The position numbers and the translations under genes were made by a program. Under the pieces are notes generated by a model. The model did not search any database. It was not told where the DNA came from and worked only from the letters and a program-made list of their open reading frames with translations. From positions 186,001 to 250,000 of the forward strand of contig NZ_CP104209.1 of NCBI RefSeq assembly GCF_025244765.1: a stretch of 64,000 bases of DNA, in the 5' to 3' direction. Of the stretch, positions 9,103-17,024 are shown in pieces; the first letter of the stretch is position 1, and the number at the start of each line of letters is the position of its first letter. Origin of the DNA: Empedobacter stercoris (GTDB taxonomy: Bacteria > Bacteroidota > Bacteroidia > Flavobacteriales > Weeksellaceae).

Positions 9103-9363
9103 ATGAATATGTTAATAGCAAGTGTTTCAGATTTTAGAAAAGATTTAAAATCTTATTTAGATAGAGTTTCAAAAAATTTTGAAACTTTAATTATCAACAG
9201 AGGAAAAGATTCTGGTATTGTTGTAATGTCTCTTGAAGAATACAATTCATTAATGGCGACAAACTATGAATTATCTTCTCGTATCAATGAATCAAGACTT
9301 GATTCAGCCATTGAAAAATTAAAAAGTAATCAATCTTTCGAAAAAGAATTAATCGAAGAATAA
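9103..9363 (+). CDS. yefM: YefM-type antitoxin (Phd/YefM family)
   Basis: Antitoxin of 86 aa that binds and neutralises YoeB and represses its own operon. The N-terminal DNA-binding part is MNMLIASVSDFRKDLKSYLD, with the typical IINRGKDSGIVVMSLEEYNSL core; the C-terminal half is the disordered, toxin-binding segment. The start at 9103 is chosen because homologues begin just before this motif and the twin TGTACA operator lies immediately upstream. The stop codon abuts the ATG of yoeB (9364), so the two are translationally coupled. Confidence 0.92.
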   Translation: MNMLIASVSDFRKDLKSYLDRVSKNFETLIINRGKDSGIVVMSLEEYNSLMATNYELSSRINESRLDSAIEKLKSNQSFEKELIEE

Positions 9364-9621
9364 ATGAAATACATATTCGTAGATGAATCTTGGGAAGATT
9401 ATTTGTTTTGGCAAAAAACAGACAAAAAAAAAGTCAAACGAATCAATGATCTATTAAAAGACATCTCTAGAACACCTTTTACAGGAATAGGGAAGCCAGA
9501 GCCTTTAAAACATAAGTATTCGGGGTTTTGGTCACGAAGAATAGATGATGAACATCGTTTAATATATAAATATGAAGACGGACAAATACTTATTGCTAAA
9601 TGCCGTTTTCATTATGATTAA
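9364..9621 (+). CDS. yoeB: YoeB toxin, ribosome-dependent endoribonuclease
   Basis: Txe/YoeB-family toxin of 85 aa that cuts mRNA in the ribosomal A site. The residues known to matter in E. coli YoeB are at the same positions: Glu46, Arg65, His83 and Tyr84 (C-terminal CRFHYD). The SWEDYLFWQ opening and GKPEPLKHKYSGFWSRRID core are diagnostic. The gene is intact, so the module should be functional. It is the only coding content between two ~350-bp direct repeats, which suggests it moved or was amplified as a unit. Confidence 0.96.
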   Translation: MKYIFVDESWEDYLFWQKTDKKKVKRINDLLKDISRTPFTGIGKPEPLKHKYSGFWSRRIDDEHRLIYKYEDGQILIAKCRFHYD

Positions 9622-9698
9622 AATATAAAATCCATGCGAATATGTATGGATTTTTTTATGTATAATAATGTTTTTGTTAAGTTTATAAAAAATATTCT

Positions 9699-9723
9699 AT
9701 TGTCTACGAAGTGATGAAGTACG
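9699..9723. repeat. Solo terminal repeat of the IS481-type element
   Basis: ATTGTCTACGAAGTGATGAA and the following GTACG match the right end of the IS at 30269-30293 and the relic at 19967-19993. No transposase sequence adjoins it, so it is a scar or a fragment. Confidence 0.6.
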
Positions 9724-9784
9724 AAAAATTTTAATACCTACAGTTCTATTGTAGTAAAGAAGATGTTTAATGGAAAAAAAGGTA

Positions 9785-9965
9785 ATCCCGATCGTGCGGA
9801 TTTGCAATCCGTGCTACATAAAAATAGAAAATAAGTTCATTGAAATAAAAGTGTAGTATGTCAACAAAATACAAAGCAACCGATAGTAGCAGTGTATATT
9901 TTATAACCATAACAACAGTAGAATTGTATAGATAAAGTCACGGATTGCAAATCCGCGACATCGGG
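9785..9965. repeat. Inverted REP-like pair
   Basis: GCGGATTTGCAATCCGTG (9796-9813) recurs as its exact reverse complement at 9939-9956. The outer flanks also match: CCCGAT before the first copy and ATCGGG after the second. Each copy is itself a small palindrome (GGATTTGCAATCC). This is the architecture of repetitive extragenic palindromes arranged as a head-to-head pair. No REP-associated transposase is in the window. Confidence 0.65.
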
Positions 9966-10267
9966 CTTTTAAGAGCATTTTTTAAGTCTTTATTTTTAGA
10001 AAGTAGTTTCGATACCATGTTTTTCCAATGGAATTAAGTCATAAAAAAATATATAATTTAAAAAGGAGTTAAGGATAAGTATTTCAAATCGTTTAACTTA
10101 GGAGTTTTCCTTCCATCTTACAAATTCTATGTGATTAATACACAACATTAGTAACGTAAAAATAATTAACTTATTATGATACAAGCACGAAAAGATGCAA
10201 CCGGCAGTGTTCCAAATATGTTGTTATTACACAACTAACACAAAGACAATTATTTAACCATTAAATA

Positions 10268-10620
10268 ACTTAACCCAATAGTGGATAATCTCTACTATTG
10301 GGTATTTTTATGCTCTTAAAACAGCTAAAATCAATTCATTTGATAACCTTGTGTATCAGATGTGTTGGTGACTCGTAAAAAACACACAAACAATACTTTA
10401 ACTATAAAAAAACTTTACTCAATAGTGGGCTAATCCCTACTATTGGATAATTTAATTACAATATTCTAGTTTTTTACTACATTAAGATTTAACATATCCG
10501 CATACTTAAAATATTTTTAAAGTGGCATTCAAAGGCGGTATTTGGCTCTTATTTGCCGATACAGAAAGTGTAAAAGTCTTTATTTATCAATGGTGTAAGG
10601 GGGTGTAGTGTAGTTTTGGT
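10268..10620. repeat. ~350-bp direct repeat, copy B
   Basis: Second copy of the 8542-8892 repeat in the same orientation. The CCAATAGTGG...CTACTATTGG hairpin is better preserved here than in copy A. The tandem half-unit structure (10225-10300 and 10354-10450) is also repeated. A partial third copy of its right end lies at 30298-30391. Confidence 0.75.
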
Positions 10621-11002
10621 GTAGTTAAGTTTATTAAAAATTTAACATATTGAAATAAAATATCTTTACTAATTTTTATAAAAAATGTTTGACTTACTAA
10701 TAAAATAATAGTGCTTGAGCTTCTAACTTGATTTTTTTTTCTTTTAAATCTATGGAATTTTAATTGAGACATCAAATAAAAAAGTGAAACTATGTATTCC
10801 TTTCTTAATTATAAACTTTTAACGATTATTTAAATTATAATGTTAATACCGACTTCACAAAAATAAATCTTTAAAATAAATTAGAATTATAATTATAAAA
10901 TGACATAGTTTTTTAATAAGCTCGGATATTATTTTTAATATTTAGTATAATATTATTCTTTATTTGTTTTAAAATGGTATATTTGTAAACTAAATACAAG
11001 AA

Positions 11003-11656
11003 ATGAATTTCAAATTAATCAAAGATGTAGTTGATTTAATAGAAGAATTTGAAAAAGAAAATAAGTTTATTTCTAATGCTTCTATTGATGATTTTAAAAA
11101 GTGGATTATTTTAAATAATCATCTAGAAAGTTCTTGTGATGTACCTCATTGGATTGGAAAAGAAAAAATGAGATCGGCTGAAAGTGTTATAAGTACATTA
11201 CTTGTTCATATGAATAGATATGCAAAAAGTTATTCAAAGTCTGCTATTATAGGATCAGATTTTTCTTCTCAAGAAGATTTTATTTACTTAATTAATTTAA
11301 AGGCATTTGGAGAAATGTCTAAGATGGATTTGATTAAGAAAAATGTACATGAAAAACCTGTAGGGATGCAAATTATAAATCGTTTAATTGCTAAGGGTTG
11401 GGTTGATCAAGCTTCTTCTGAGCTTGATAAAAGAAGCAAAGTTATTAAGATTAGTCCCGTAGGTTTAGAAATTTTAGAAGAACAAATGGAAAAAATTAGA
11501 CTAGCAACACAAATTGTAGCAGGTAATTTAACTTATGCTGAAAAAATAGAATTAATAAATCTACTCAACAAACTTGAAGCTTTTCATCAAGATATTTATC
11601 AAAAGAATTTTGATACAGAAGATTTATTAGATGAGGCTTACAAATATATTAATTAA
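11003..11656 (+). CDS. MarR-family transcriptional regulator of the carotenoid operon
   Basis: Winged-helix regulator of 217 aa. The core reads FGEMSKMDLIKKNVHEKPVG, then IINRLIAKGWVDQ and a wing with DKRSKVIKISPVGLEILEE, all typical of MarR proteins; an N-terminal helical extension of about 80 residues precedes it. It is the first gene of the carotenoid cluster and in the same direction, so it probably represses or tunes carotenoid synthesis. The ligand is unknown. A Bacteroidota-type -7 element (TATATTTG) ends 17 bp before the start codon. Confidence 0.8.
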   Translation: MNFKLIKDVVDLIEEFEKENKFISNASIDDFKKWIILNNHLESSCDVPHWIGKEKMRSAESVISTLLVHMNRYAKSYSKSAIIGSDFSSQEDFIYLINLKAFGEMSKMDLIKKNVHEKPVGMQIINRLIAKGWVDQASSELDKRSKVIKISPVGLEILEEQMEKIRLATQIVAGNLTYAEKIELINLLNKLEAFHQDIYQKNFDTEDLLDEAYKYIN

Positions 11657-11669
11657 AAAAATAACTACT

Positions 11670-12074
11670 ATGAAAAAGAGTGTATTTTTCTTTCTAATTT
11701 TCTGTTGTTCTTTGTACTGTTTTTCACAAACGAAAACATATCAATTGTCCAGTCATATTTTAGATAATTCTACTGGAGAGCCTGCACCATCTGTTTCAGT
11801 TACATTACAGAAAATGAATGTGGACAATTCGTGGACTAAGGTAAGTACACAAATTACAGATAAAGATGGTAGAATAGGGAATTTTTTACCTTATGGTCAG
11901 AATAATGACGGTGTTTATAAACTCGTATTTCATATTGAATCTTATTTTGATAGTAAAAAATTGCAAACATTTTATCCTTTCATCGAGATTGTTTTTCGTA
12001 TTAAAGGGAATAATCATTTTCATGTACCATTGACTGTATCTCCATATGGTTATTCTACATATAAAGGAAGTTAA
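11670..12074 (+). CDS. Secreted hydroxyisourate hydrolase / transthyretin-like protein
   Basis: 134 aa with a cleavable signal peptide (MKKSVFFFLIFCCSLYCFSQ). The mature part has the transthyretin-like fold of 5-hydroxyisourate hydrolase: LSSHILDNSTGEPAPSV near its N terminus and a C-terminal STYKGS close to the usual YRGS tetrapeptide. The start at 11670 is preferred over 11631, because the earlier codons overlap the marR gene and would spoil the signal peptide. True HIU hydrolases are usually cytosolic, so the exported form inside a carotenoid operon is unusual and urate metabolism need not be its role. Confidence 0.75.
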   Translation: MKKSVFFFLIFCCSLYCFSQTKTYQLSSHILDNSTGEPAPSVSVTLQKMNVDNSWTKVSTQITDKDGRIGNFLPYGQNNDGVYKLVFHIESYFDSKKLQTFYPFIEIVFRIKGNNHFHVPLTVSPYGYSTYKGS

Positions 12075-12083
12075 AAACGAGAT

Positions 12084-13556
12084 ATGAAAAAAAGAATTGC
12101 CATTATTGGATCTGGATTTTCTGGTTTATCAGCTGCTGCTTATACAGCAAAAGAAGGACACGAAGTACATGTATTTGAGAAACATAATCAGCCAGGCGGA
12201 AGAGCAAGACAATTAAAAACAGAAGAAGGTTATGTATTTGATATGGGACCTAGTTGGTATTGGATGCCAGATGTTATACAAGATTTCTTTGAGGATTTTG
12301 GTTATACTACTTCTTCTTTTTTTGAATTGATATCGTTAAATCCTCAATTTGAGATGATTTTTTCCGATGAAAAAATAGATGTACCTGAAAATTTTGAAGC
12401 ACTAAAAGCAACCTTCGAAAAAATAGAGAAAGGTGCTGGTTTTCAATTAGAAAAATTTATGAAATCTGCCAAATTCAAATATGAAGTAGGAATGAAGGAT
12501 TTTGTACATAAACCTTGTGCAAATTGGAGTGAATTTATTTCTCTTAAAATTGCTAAAAGTGCATTGAGATTAGATTTACTATCTAATTTTAGAGCCTATG
12601 TTGCACGGTATTTTAAAGATAAGAAATTGAGAGCTTTAATGGAGTTCCCCGTAATATTTTTGGGTGCATCTCCTGAAAAGATTCCAGCCTTGTATAGCTT
12701 GATGAATTATGGCGGTTATGTACTAGGTACTTATTATCCCAAAGGAGGTTTTTATCAACTGGTATTAGCAATGAAAAAAGTAGCAGAAGAACAAGGGGCG
12801 AACTTTCATTTTAATTCGAATGTTGAAAAAATAAATGTAAAAAATCAAAAAGTAAGTTCGCTTCTTATAAATGGTAAAATCCATGAATTTGATGAAGTAA
12901 TTGCTTCTTCTGATTATCATCATACTGAAACACTTTTGAACGAAGAGTACAGAAATTATACCGCTGATTATTGGAGAGAAAGGACTTTTGCACCGTCTTG
13001 TCTTATTTTTTATCTAGGTTTTAACGAAACCATTCCGCATTTAAAACATCATACACTATTCTTTGAACATGACTTAGATCTGCATATAGATAGTATATAC
13101 GAAGATAAAAGATGGCCTGAAAAACCTTTGTTCTATGCTTGTTGTTCCTCAAAAACAGATCATTCAGTAGCACCTAATGGTAAAGAAAATTTGTTTTTAC
13201 TAATGCCGATTGCTACAGGAATAAATGACAGTGAATTTGTACGTCAGAAGTATTTAACGGAAATGCTCTTGCGATTAGAAAAGCATACAGGTACTCAAGA
13301 TTTACAGTCTAAAATTGACTTTAAAAAAAGCTATTGTGTCAGAGATTTTGTGTCCGATTATAATGCTTATGGTGGTAATGCTTATGGGTTAGCTAATACA
13401 CTTAATCAAACAGCAGTACTAAAACCTAAAATAAGAAATAAAAAGCTAAAGAATTTATTTTATACTGGTCAGTTAACTGTTCCTGGACCAGGAGTTCCTC
13501 CCTCTATTATATCTGGTAAAATAGTGGCCAATGAGATCAACAAAATAAAAAATTAA
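12084..13556 (+). CDS. crtI: Phytoene desaturase
   Basis: FAD-dependent desaturase that converts phytoene to lycopene at the membrane. The N-terminal FAD motif is IAIIGSGFSGLSAAAYTAKE, followed by HVFEKHNQPGGRARQ and FDMGPSWYWMPD. The C-terminal signature is LFYTGQLTVPGPGVPPSIIS. 490 aa is the normal length. It lies 9 bp after the transthyretin-like gene and 6 bp before crtB in one operon. Confidence 0.95.
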   Translation: MKKRIAIIGSGFSGLSAAAYTAKEGHEVHVFEKHNQPGGRARQLKTEEGYVFDMGPSWYWMPDVIQDFFEDFGYTTSSFFELISLNPQFEMIFSDEKIDVPENFEALKATFEKIEKGAGFQLEKFMKSAKFKYEVGMKDFVHKPCANWSEFISLKIAKSALRLDLLSNFRAYVARYFKDKKLRALMEFPVIFLGASPEKIPALYSLMNYGGYVLGTYYPKGGFYQLVLAMKKVAEEQGANFHFNSNVEKINVKNQKVSSLLINGKIHEFDEVIASSDYHHTETLLNEEYRNYTADYWRERTFAPSCLIFYLGFNETIPHLKHHTLFFEHDLDLHIDSIYEDKRWPEKPLFYACCSSKTDHSVAPNGKENLFLLMPIATGINDSEFVRQKYLTEMLLRLEKHTGTQDLQSKIDFKKSYCVRDFVSDYNAYGGNAYGLANTLNQTAVLKPKIRNKKLKNLFYTGQLTVPGPGVPPSIISGKIVANEINKIKN

Positions 13557-13562
13557 ATCCGT

Positions 13563-14399
13563 ATGAAACAATTATTTGATGAGCTTTCTTATTCGGTGAG
13601 TAAGATGACAACTCAAAAATATAGCACAAGTTTTTCTTTGGGTATTCTTGCCTTAAAACCTTCTATTCGATCGGCTATTTATGCGATTTATGGTTATGTA
13701 AGGTTGGCAGATGAAATCGTAGATAGTTTTCATGGATATAACAAAGAGAAACTTTTAAAAAGATTGAGAAAAGAAACTTTGCATGCATTAAATGAGAGGA
13801 TATCGCTTAACCCCATCTTACAATCATTTCAAGAGACTGTAAATAATTATAAGATTGATAAAGAGCTTATCGATCAGTTTTTGAGTAGTATGGAAATGGA
13901 CTTGCAACAAATAGAATATGACTCGGACTTATACAAAACCTATATTTTAGGTTCTGCTGAGGTAGTAGGACTCATGTGTTTACAGGTTTTTACAGATGGT
14001 AATAAAGATAAGTATGCAGAATTAAAACCTTATGCGATGAAATTGGGCTCTGCTTTTCAGAAAATTAATTTTCTTCGAGATTTAAAAGAGGATTATCATA
14101 TTTTGGGAAGAACTTATTTTCCGAATGTGGATATAAGTGGTTTTGATAATAAGATAAAATACGCAATTGAAAAAGAAATAGAAGAAGAATTTGATGAAGC
14201 GTTGATTGGGATTAAAAAACTTCCAGCTTCTTCAATTTTTGGTGTTTATCTAGCATATAAATACTATCTTTCTTTGTTTAAGAAGATCAAAAAAAAATCA
14301 TCCAAAGAAATTTTAAATGGAAGAATTAGAATAGCTAATTCTGAAAAAGTTTTTGTTGCGTTTAAAAGTTACATAAGATATAAAGCTGCTTGGTTATGA
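13563..14399 (+). CDS. crtB: Phytoene synthase
   Basis: Joins two geranylgeranyl diphosphates head to head to give phytoene. The two Asp-rich Mg-binding motifs are visible: YVRLADEIVD (about 48-57) and NFLRDLKEDYHILGRTYFP (about 170-188). 278 aa fits the squalene/phytoene synthase family. Its stop overlaps the next start (ATGA at 14396-14399), which implies translational coupling. No GGPP synthase gene is in the cluster, so the substrate must come from elsewhere. Confidence 0.95.
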   Translation: MKQLFDELSYSVSKMTTQKYSTSFSLGILALKPSIRSAIYAIYGYVRLADEIVDSFHGYNKEKLLKRLRKETLHALNERISLNPILQSFQETVNNYKIDKELIDQFLSSMEMDLQQIEYDSDLYKTYILGSAEVVGLMCLQVFTDGNKDKYAELKPYAMKLGSAFQKINFLRDLKEDYHILGRTYFPNVDISGFDNKIKYAIEKEIEEEFDEALIGIKKLPASSIFGVYLAYKYYLSLFKKIKKKSSKEILNGRIRIANSEKVFVAFKSYIRYKAAWL

Positions 14400-14854
14400 T
14401 TAAAATGTTAGGGTTTCTCATGGTGGGATTTATAGGTTTTATAAATCAAACTGAGGTAGTTCTAGAAGAGCTAAGGGCTAATTATGCTAAGTTATCTAAT
14501 GACAAAGAATTATGTGCAAATGTAATAGTTGAATTGGACCATATAAAAAATATATCTGCTATTTATTTGGGGTATTTAGGTGGTGCTCAAACAATTAATT
14601 CCAAGCACGTGTCTAATCCATTAAATAAGCTTAAAACTTTTAATAAAGGTAAAAAGAATATAGAGGAGGCTATACGTATAGAACCTGAAAATTTAGAATT
14701 GAGGTTTATTAGATTATCAGTACAAAAAAACACACCCTCATTTTTGAACTACTATTCAAAGGTTGAAGAAGATACGCAAATCTTATCGGAAAACAGGCAT
14801 AAAATATCGTCTATAAATTTGCTTAGAAATATTGAAAAAATTTTAAACGAATAA
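14396..14854 (+). CDS. Conserved unknown protein of the carotenoid operon
   Basis: 152 aa with a hydrophobic N-terminal segment (MIKMLGFLMVGFIGF), probably a signal or anchor, then a helical domain with IRIEPENLELRFIRLSVQKN. I recall similar small proteins next to crtB and crtZ in other Bacteroidota carotenoid clusters, but no function is known to me. The ATG at 14396 overlaps the crtB stop; an upstream TTG at 14390 is less likely. Confidence 0.7.
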   Translation: MIKMLGFLMVGFIGFINQTEVVLEELRANYAKLSNDKELCANVIVELDHIKNISAIYLGYLGGAQTINSKHVSNPLNKLKTFNKGKKNIEEAIRIEPENLELRFIRLSVQKNTPSFLNYYSKVEEDTQILSENRHKISSINLLRNIEKILNE

Positions 14855-14857
14855 GTG

Positions 14858-15316
14858 ATGAAGTACCGTTTGTATAGAGAACAACAGCTGTATTGTGATA
14901 TTGATACAGCTTGGCGATTTTTTTCTTCTCCAATGAATCTTTCGGAAATTACACCAAAAGATATGGCTTTTACAGTTTTGTCAGAAGATCAGGATCAGCC
15001 AATTTTTGAAGGTATGCTCATCAATTATAGTGTGTCACCACTATTGGGTATTCCTTTGAAATGGCAGACAAAGATTATTCAAGTAGATCTGCAGCAAAGC
15101 TTTACAGATTTTCAACAAAAAGGACCATATAAATATTGGAAACATTTTCATGAATTTATTCCCAATGAAAAGGGGATTTTAATGAAAGATACAGTAGAAT
15201 ACGAGCTTCCTTTTGGAGTTTTTGGAAATGTTGTTCATTCTCTTTTGGTGAAAAAAAAATTGAATAAAATATTTGATTATCGTCATCAAGTCTTAAAGCA
15301 ATTATTTAATAAGTAG
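14858..15316 (+). CDS. SRPBCC-family (START/Bet v1-like) protein
   Basis: 152 aa from ATG 14858, preferred over the adjacent GTG at 14855. The sequence has the SRPBCC pattern: DTAWRFFSSPMNLSEITPK at the start, a central beta-sheet region with LKWQTKII, then DTVEYELPFGVFG and a long C-terminal helix ending YRHQVLKQLF. Such proteins bind hydrophobic ligands. Their position between crtB and crtZ in Bacteroidota operons suggests a carotenoid or precursor carrier. The ligand is inferred, not shown. Confidence 0.75.
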   Translation: MKYRLYREQQLYCDIDTAWRFFSSPMNLSEITPKDMAFTVLSEDQDQPIFEGMLINYSVSPLLGIPLKWQTKIIQVDLQQSFTDFQQKGPYKYWKHFHEFIPNEKGILMKDTVEYELPFGVFGNVVHSLLVKKKLNKIFDYRHQVLKQLFNK

Positions 15317-15320
15317 GTGT

Positions 15321-15779
15321 ATGAATTTATTTTTGGTGTTGCTAGTATTTGTGCTTATGGAGCCTGTTACATGGTTTATTCATAAATATGTGATGCATGG
15401 ATTTTTATGGTTTCTCCACAAAGATCATCATGACCATAGCCATAAAGGATCAGTTGAAAAAAACGATTATTTTTTTGTGATATTTGCCATTCCGACAATT
15501 ACCTTGATGTATTTTGGTTCGATCAATAGTTATAATTACTTATTTTTTGTTGGGATTGGTATTATGCTATATGGTATGGCTTATTTTTTTGTGCATGATG
15601 TTTTTATTCATCAACGACTGAAATGTTTTACTCGAGTAAAAAACCCTTATTTTATGGCTCTACGAAGGGCTCATAAACAACATCATAAACACCTTACTAA
15701 AGAAGATGGTGAATGTTTTGGATTTCTTTATGTTCCTTTCAAATATTTTAAAATGTATTTTAATTCTACTCAAAAATGA
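15321..15779 (+). CDS. crtZ: Beta-carotene hydroxylase
   Basis: Membrane di-iron hydroxylase of the fatty-acid-hydroxylase/sterol-desaturase superfamily; adds 3- and 3'-hydroxyls to beta-carotene to make zeaxanthin. Histidine clusters are present in order: HKYVMHGFLW, HKDHHDHSHKG, HDVFIHQR and RAHKQHHKHL. Hydrophobic segments lie at both ends and in the middle. 152 aa is normal for CrtZ. The stop overlaps the next start (ATGA at 15776-15779). Confidence 0.92.
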   Translation: MNLFLVLLVFVLMEPVTWFIHKYVMHGFLWFLHKDHHDHSHKGSVEKNDYFFVIFAIPTITLMYFGSINSYNYLFFVGIGIMLYGMAYFFVHDVFIHQRLKCFTRVKNPYFMALRRAHKQHHKHLTKEDGECFGFLYVPFKYFKMYFNSTQK

Positions 15780-16477
15780 TGTCTTATACTTATATTTTGA
15801 TTTTATTTTTTACAATAATCATTTGTTTCATATCATCCTTTGACTCTCGTATTCTTTTTAACCGTCATTTTGGTTCATTTATAAAAGCTGCATGTGTAGT
15901 AGCTATTCCATTTATAGCATGGGATATTTGGTTTACATCTTTGGGTGTATGGTGGTTTAATACTGATTATACACTTGGTTTTGTAATAGGAGGCTTACCC
16001 ATAGAAGAGTGGTTATTTTTTATTTGTATTCCTTTTTCATGTATATTTACCTATTTCTGTTTTGATAAATTTTTTAAATTAGACTGGCTTTCCAGTTTTA
16101 ATAACCTGATTGTTTTTTTTAGTGTGATTGTTTGTTCAATTGTCGCTTTACTTTATTATGATAGAATTTATACACTATTAACAGCTGTTATAACATTGGT
16201 TGTTTTAATGTACTTACACTTTGTTCGTCGTGTCGATTGGATAGGAAAAGCTTCGTTTGTTTTCACTATTCTTATGCTTGGTTTTTTTCCTGTAAATGGT
16301 ATTCTAACAGGTACAGGATTAGAATCACCAATTGTAAATTATAATCCTGATGATTTTTTGGGAATCAGAATGGGAACTATACCAATAGAAGATTCTGTGT
16401 ATGGATATACGCAATTTCTTTTAGTTCTCTATTTTTTTAAACAATTTAAATCAAAATCACATGAAAATAAAAAATAA
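15776..16477 (+). CDS. crtYcd: Lycopene cyclase, fused CrtYc/CrtYd membrane type
   Basis: 233-aa polytopic membrane protein with two tandem homologous halves. Each carries the lycopene cyclase signature: GLPIEEWLFFICIPFSCIFT in the first half and GTIPIEDSVYGYTQFLL in the second. It cyclises lycopene to beta-carotene, supplying CrtZ. Actinobacteria encode the halves separately, whereas Bacteroidota usually have the fused form seen here. It overlaps crtZ by 4 bp and the following lipocalin gene by 17 bp. Confidence 0.9.
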   Translation: MMSYTYILILFFTIIICFISSFDSRILFNRHFGSFIKAACVVAIPFIAWDIWFTSLGVWWFNTDYTLGFVIGGLPIEEWLFFICIPFSCIFTYFCFDKFFKLDWLSSFNNLIVFFSVIVCSIVALLYYDRIYTLLTAVITLVVLMYLHFVRRVDWIGKASFVFTILMLGFFPVNGILTGTGLESPIVNYNPDDFLGIRMGTIPIEDSVYGYTQFLLVLYFFKQFKSKSHENKK

Positions 16478-17024
16478 AACACTATTAATTGTAGTATGTG
16501 TAGGCTTACTGATACTTTCAAATTCATGTTCCTCGATTCCTAAAAAGGCAGAAGCTGTTCAAAATTTTGAAGTTGATCGATATTTAGGTACTTGGTATGA
16601 AATCGCTCGTTTAGATTTTCGTTTTGAGAAGAACTTGGATAATGTTTCCGCTAACTACAGTTTTGATAAAAAAGGGAATATAGTGGTTTCAAATAGCGGA
16701 TTTAATGAGGATAAACAAGTATGGAAGCAAGCTATAGGTAAAGCAAAATTTAGAGACGGTAAGCAAATTGGAAAGCTAAAAGTAAGCTTTTTTGGACCTT
16801 TCTATGCTGGATATAACGTAATTGCTTTGGATGAAAACTATCAATATGCATTGGTTATAGGTAAAAATCTAAATTACTTATGGATTTTATCTAGGACGAA
16901 AGATATTCCAGAGAATATTAAAACAAACTTTCTTGCATTAGCTTCAGAAATTGGTTATGATATATCCAATTTGGTTTGGGTAGAACATAATAGAAATGAT
17001 AATCCATTTTTAAATGAAAAATAA
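16461..17024 (+). CDS. Lipoprotein lipocalin in the carotenoid operon
   Basis: 187-aa Blc-type lipocalin. The N terminus is a lipoprotein signal with lipobox LSNSC (Cys near residue 23). The core has YLGTWYEIARLDFRFEKNL, KVSFFGPFYAGYNVIAL and YLWILSRTKDIPENIK. It is related to the lipocalins at 7033 and 29106 but carries a lipobox instead of an uncleaved anchor. Placement between lycopene cyclase and photolyase suggests that it binds a carotenoid or an oxidised lipid at the outer membrane; that is inference. Confidence 0.88.
   Translation: MKIKNKTLLIVVCVGLLILSNSCSSIPKKAEAVQNFEVDRYLGTWYEIARLDFRFEKNLDNVSANYSFDKKGNIVVSNSGFNEDKQVWKQAIGKAKFRDGKQIGKLKVSFFGPFYAGYNVIALDENYQYALVIGKNLNYLWILSRTKDIPENIKTNFLALASEIGYDISNLVWVEHNRNDNPFLNEK

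Larger units (their letters stand above)
9622..11002. other. Non-coding repeat-rich region downstream of yoeB
   Basis: No gene is supported in about 1.4 kb. In order it holds an isolated IS481-type terminal repeat (9699-9723), a pair of inverted REP-like palindromes (9785-9813 and 9939-9965), copy B of the long direct repeat (10268-10620), and an AT-rich stretch ending in the marR promoter. The latter has TATATTTG at 10978-10985, matching the Bacteroidota -7 consensus TAnnTTTG. The 62-codon minus-strand frame at 10587-10775 starts inside the repeat and is rejected. Confidence 0.6.

Noticed and set aside
10587-10775. 62-codon minus-strand frame
   Set aside because: Begins in AT-rich sequence and ends inside repeat copy B; no conserved pattern.
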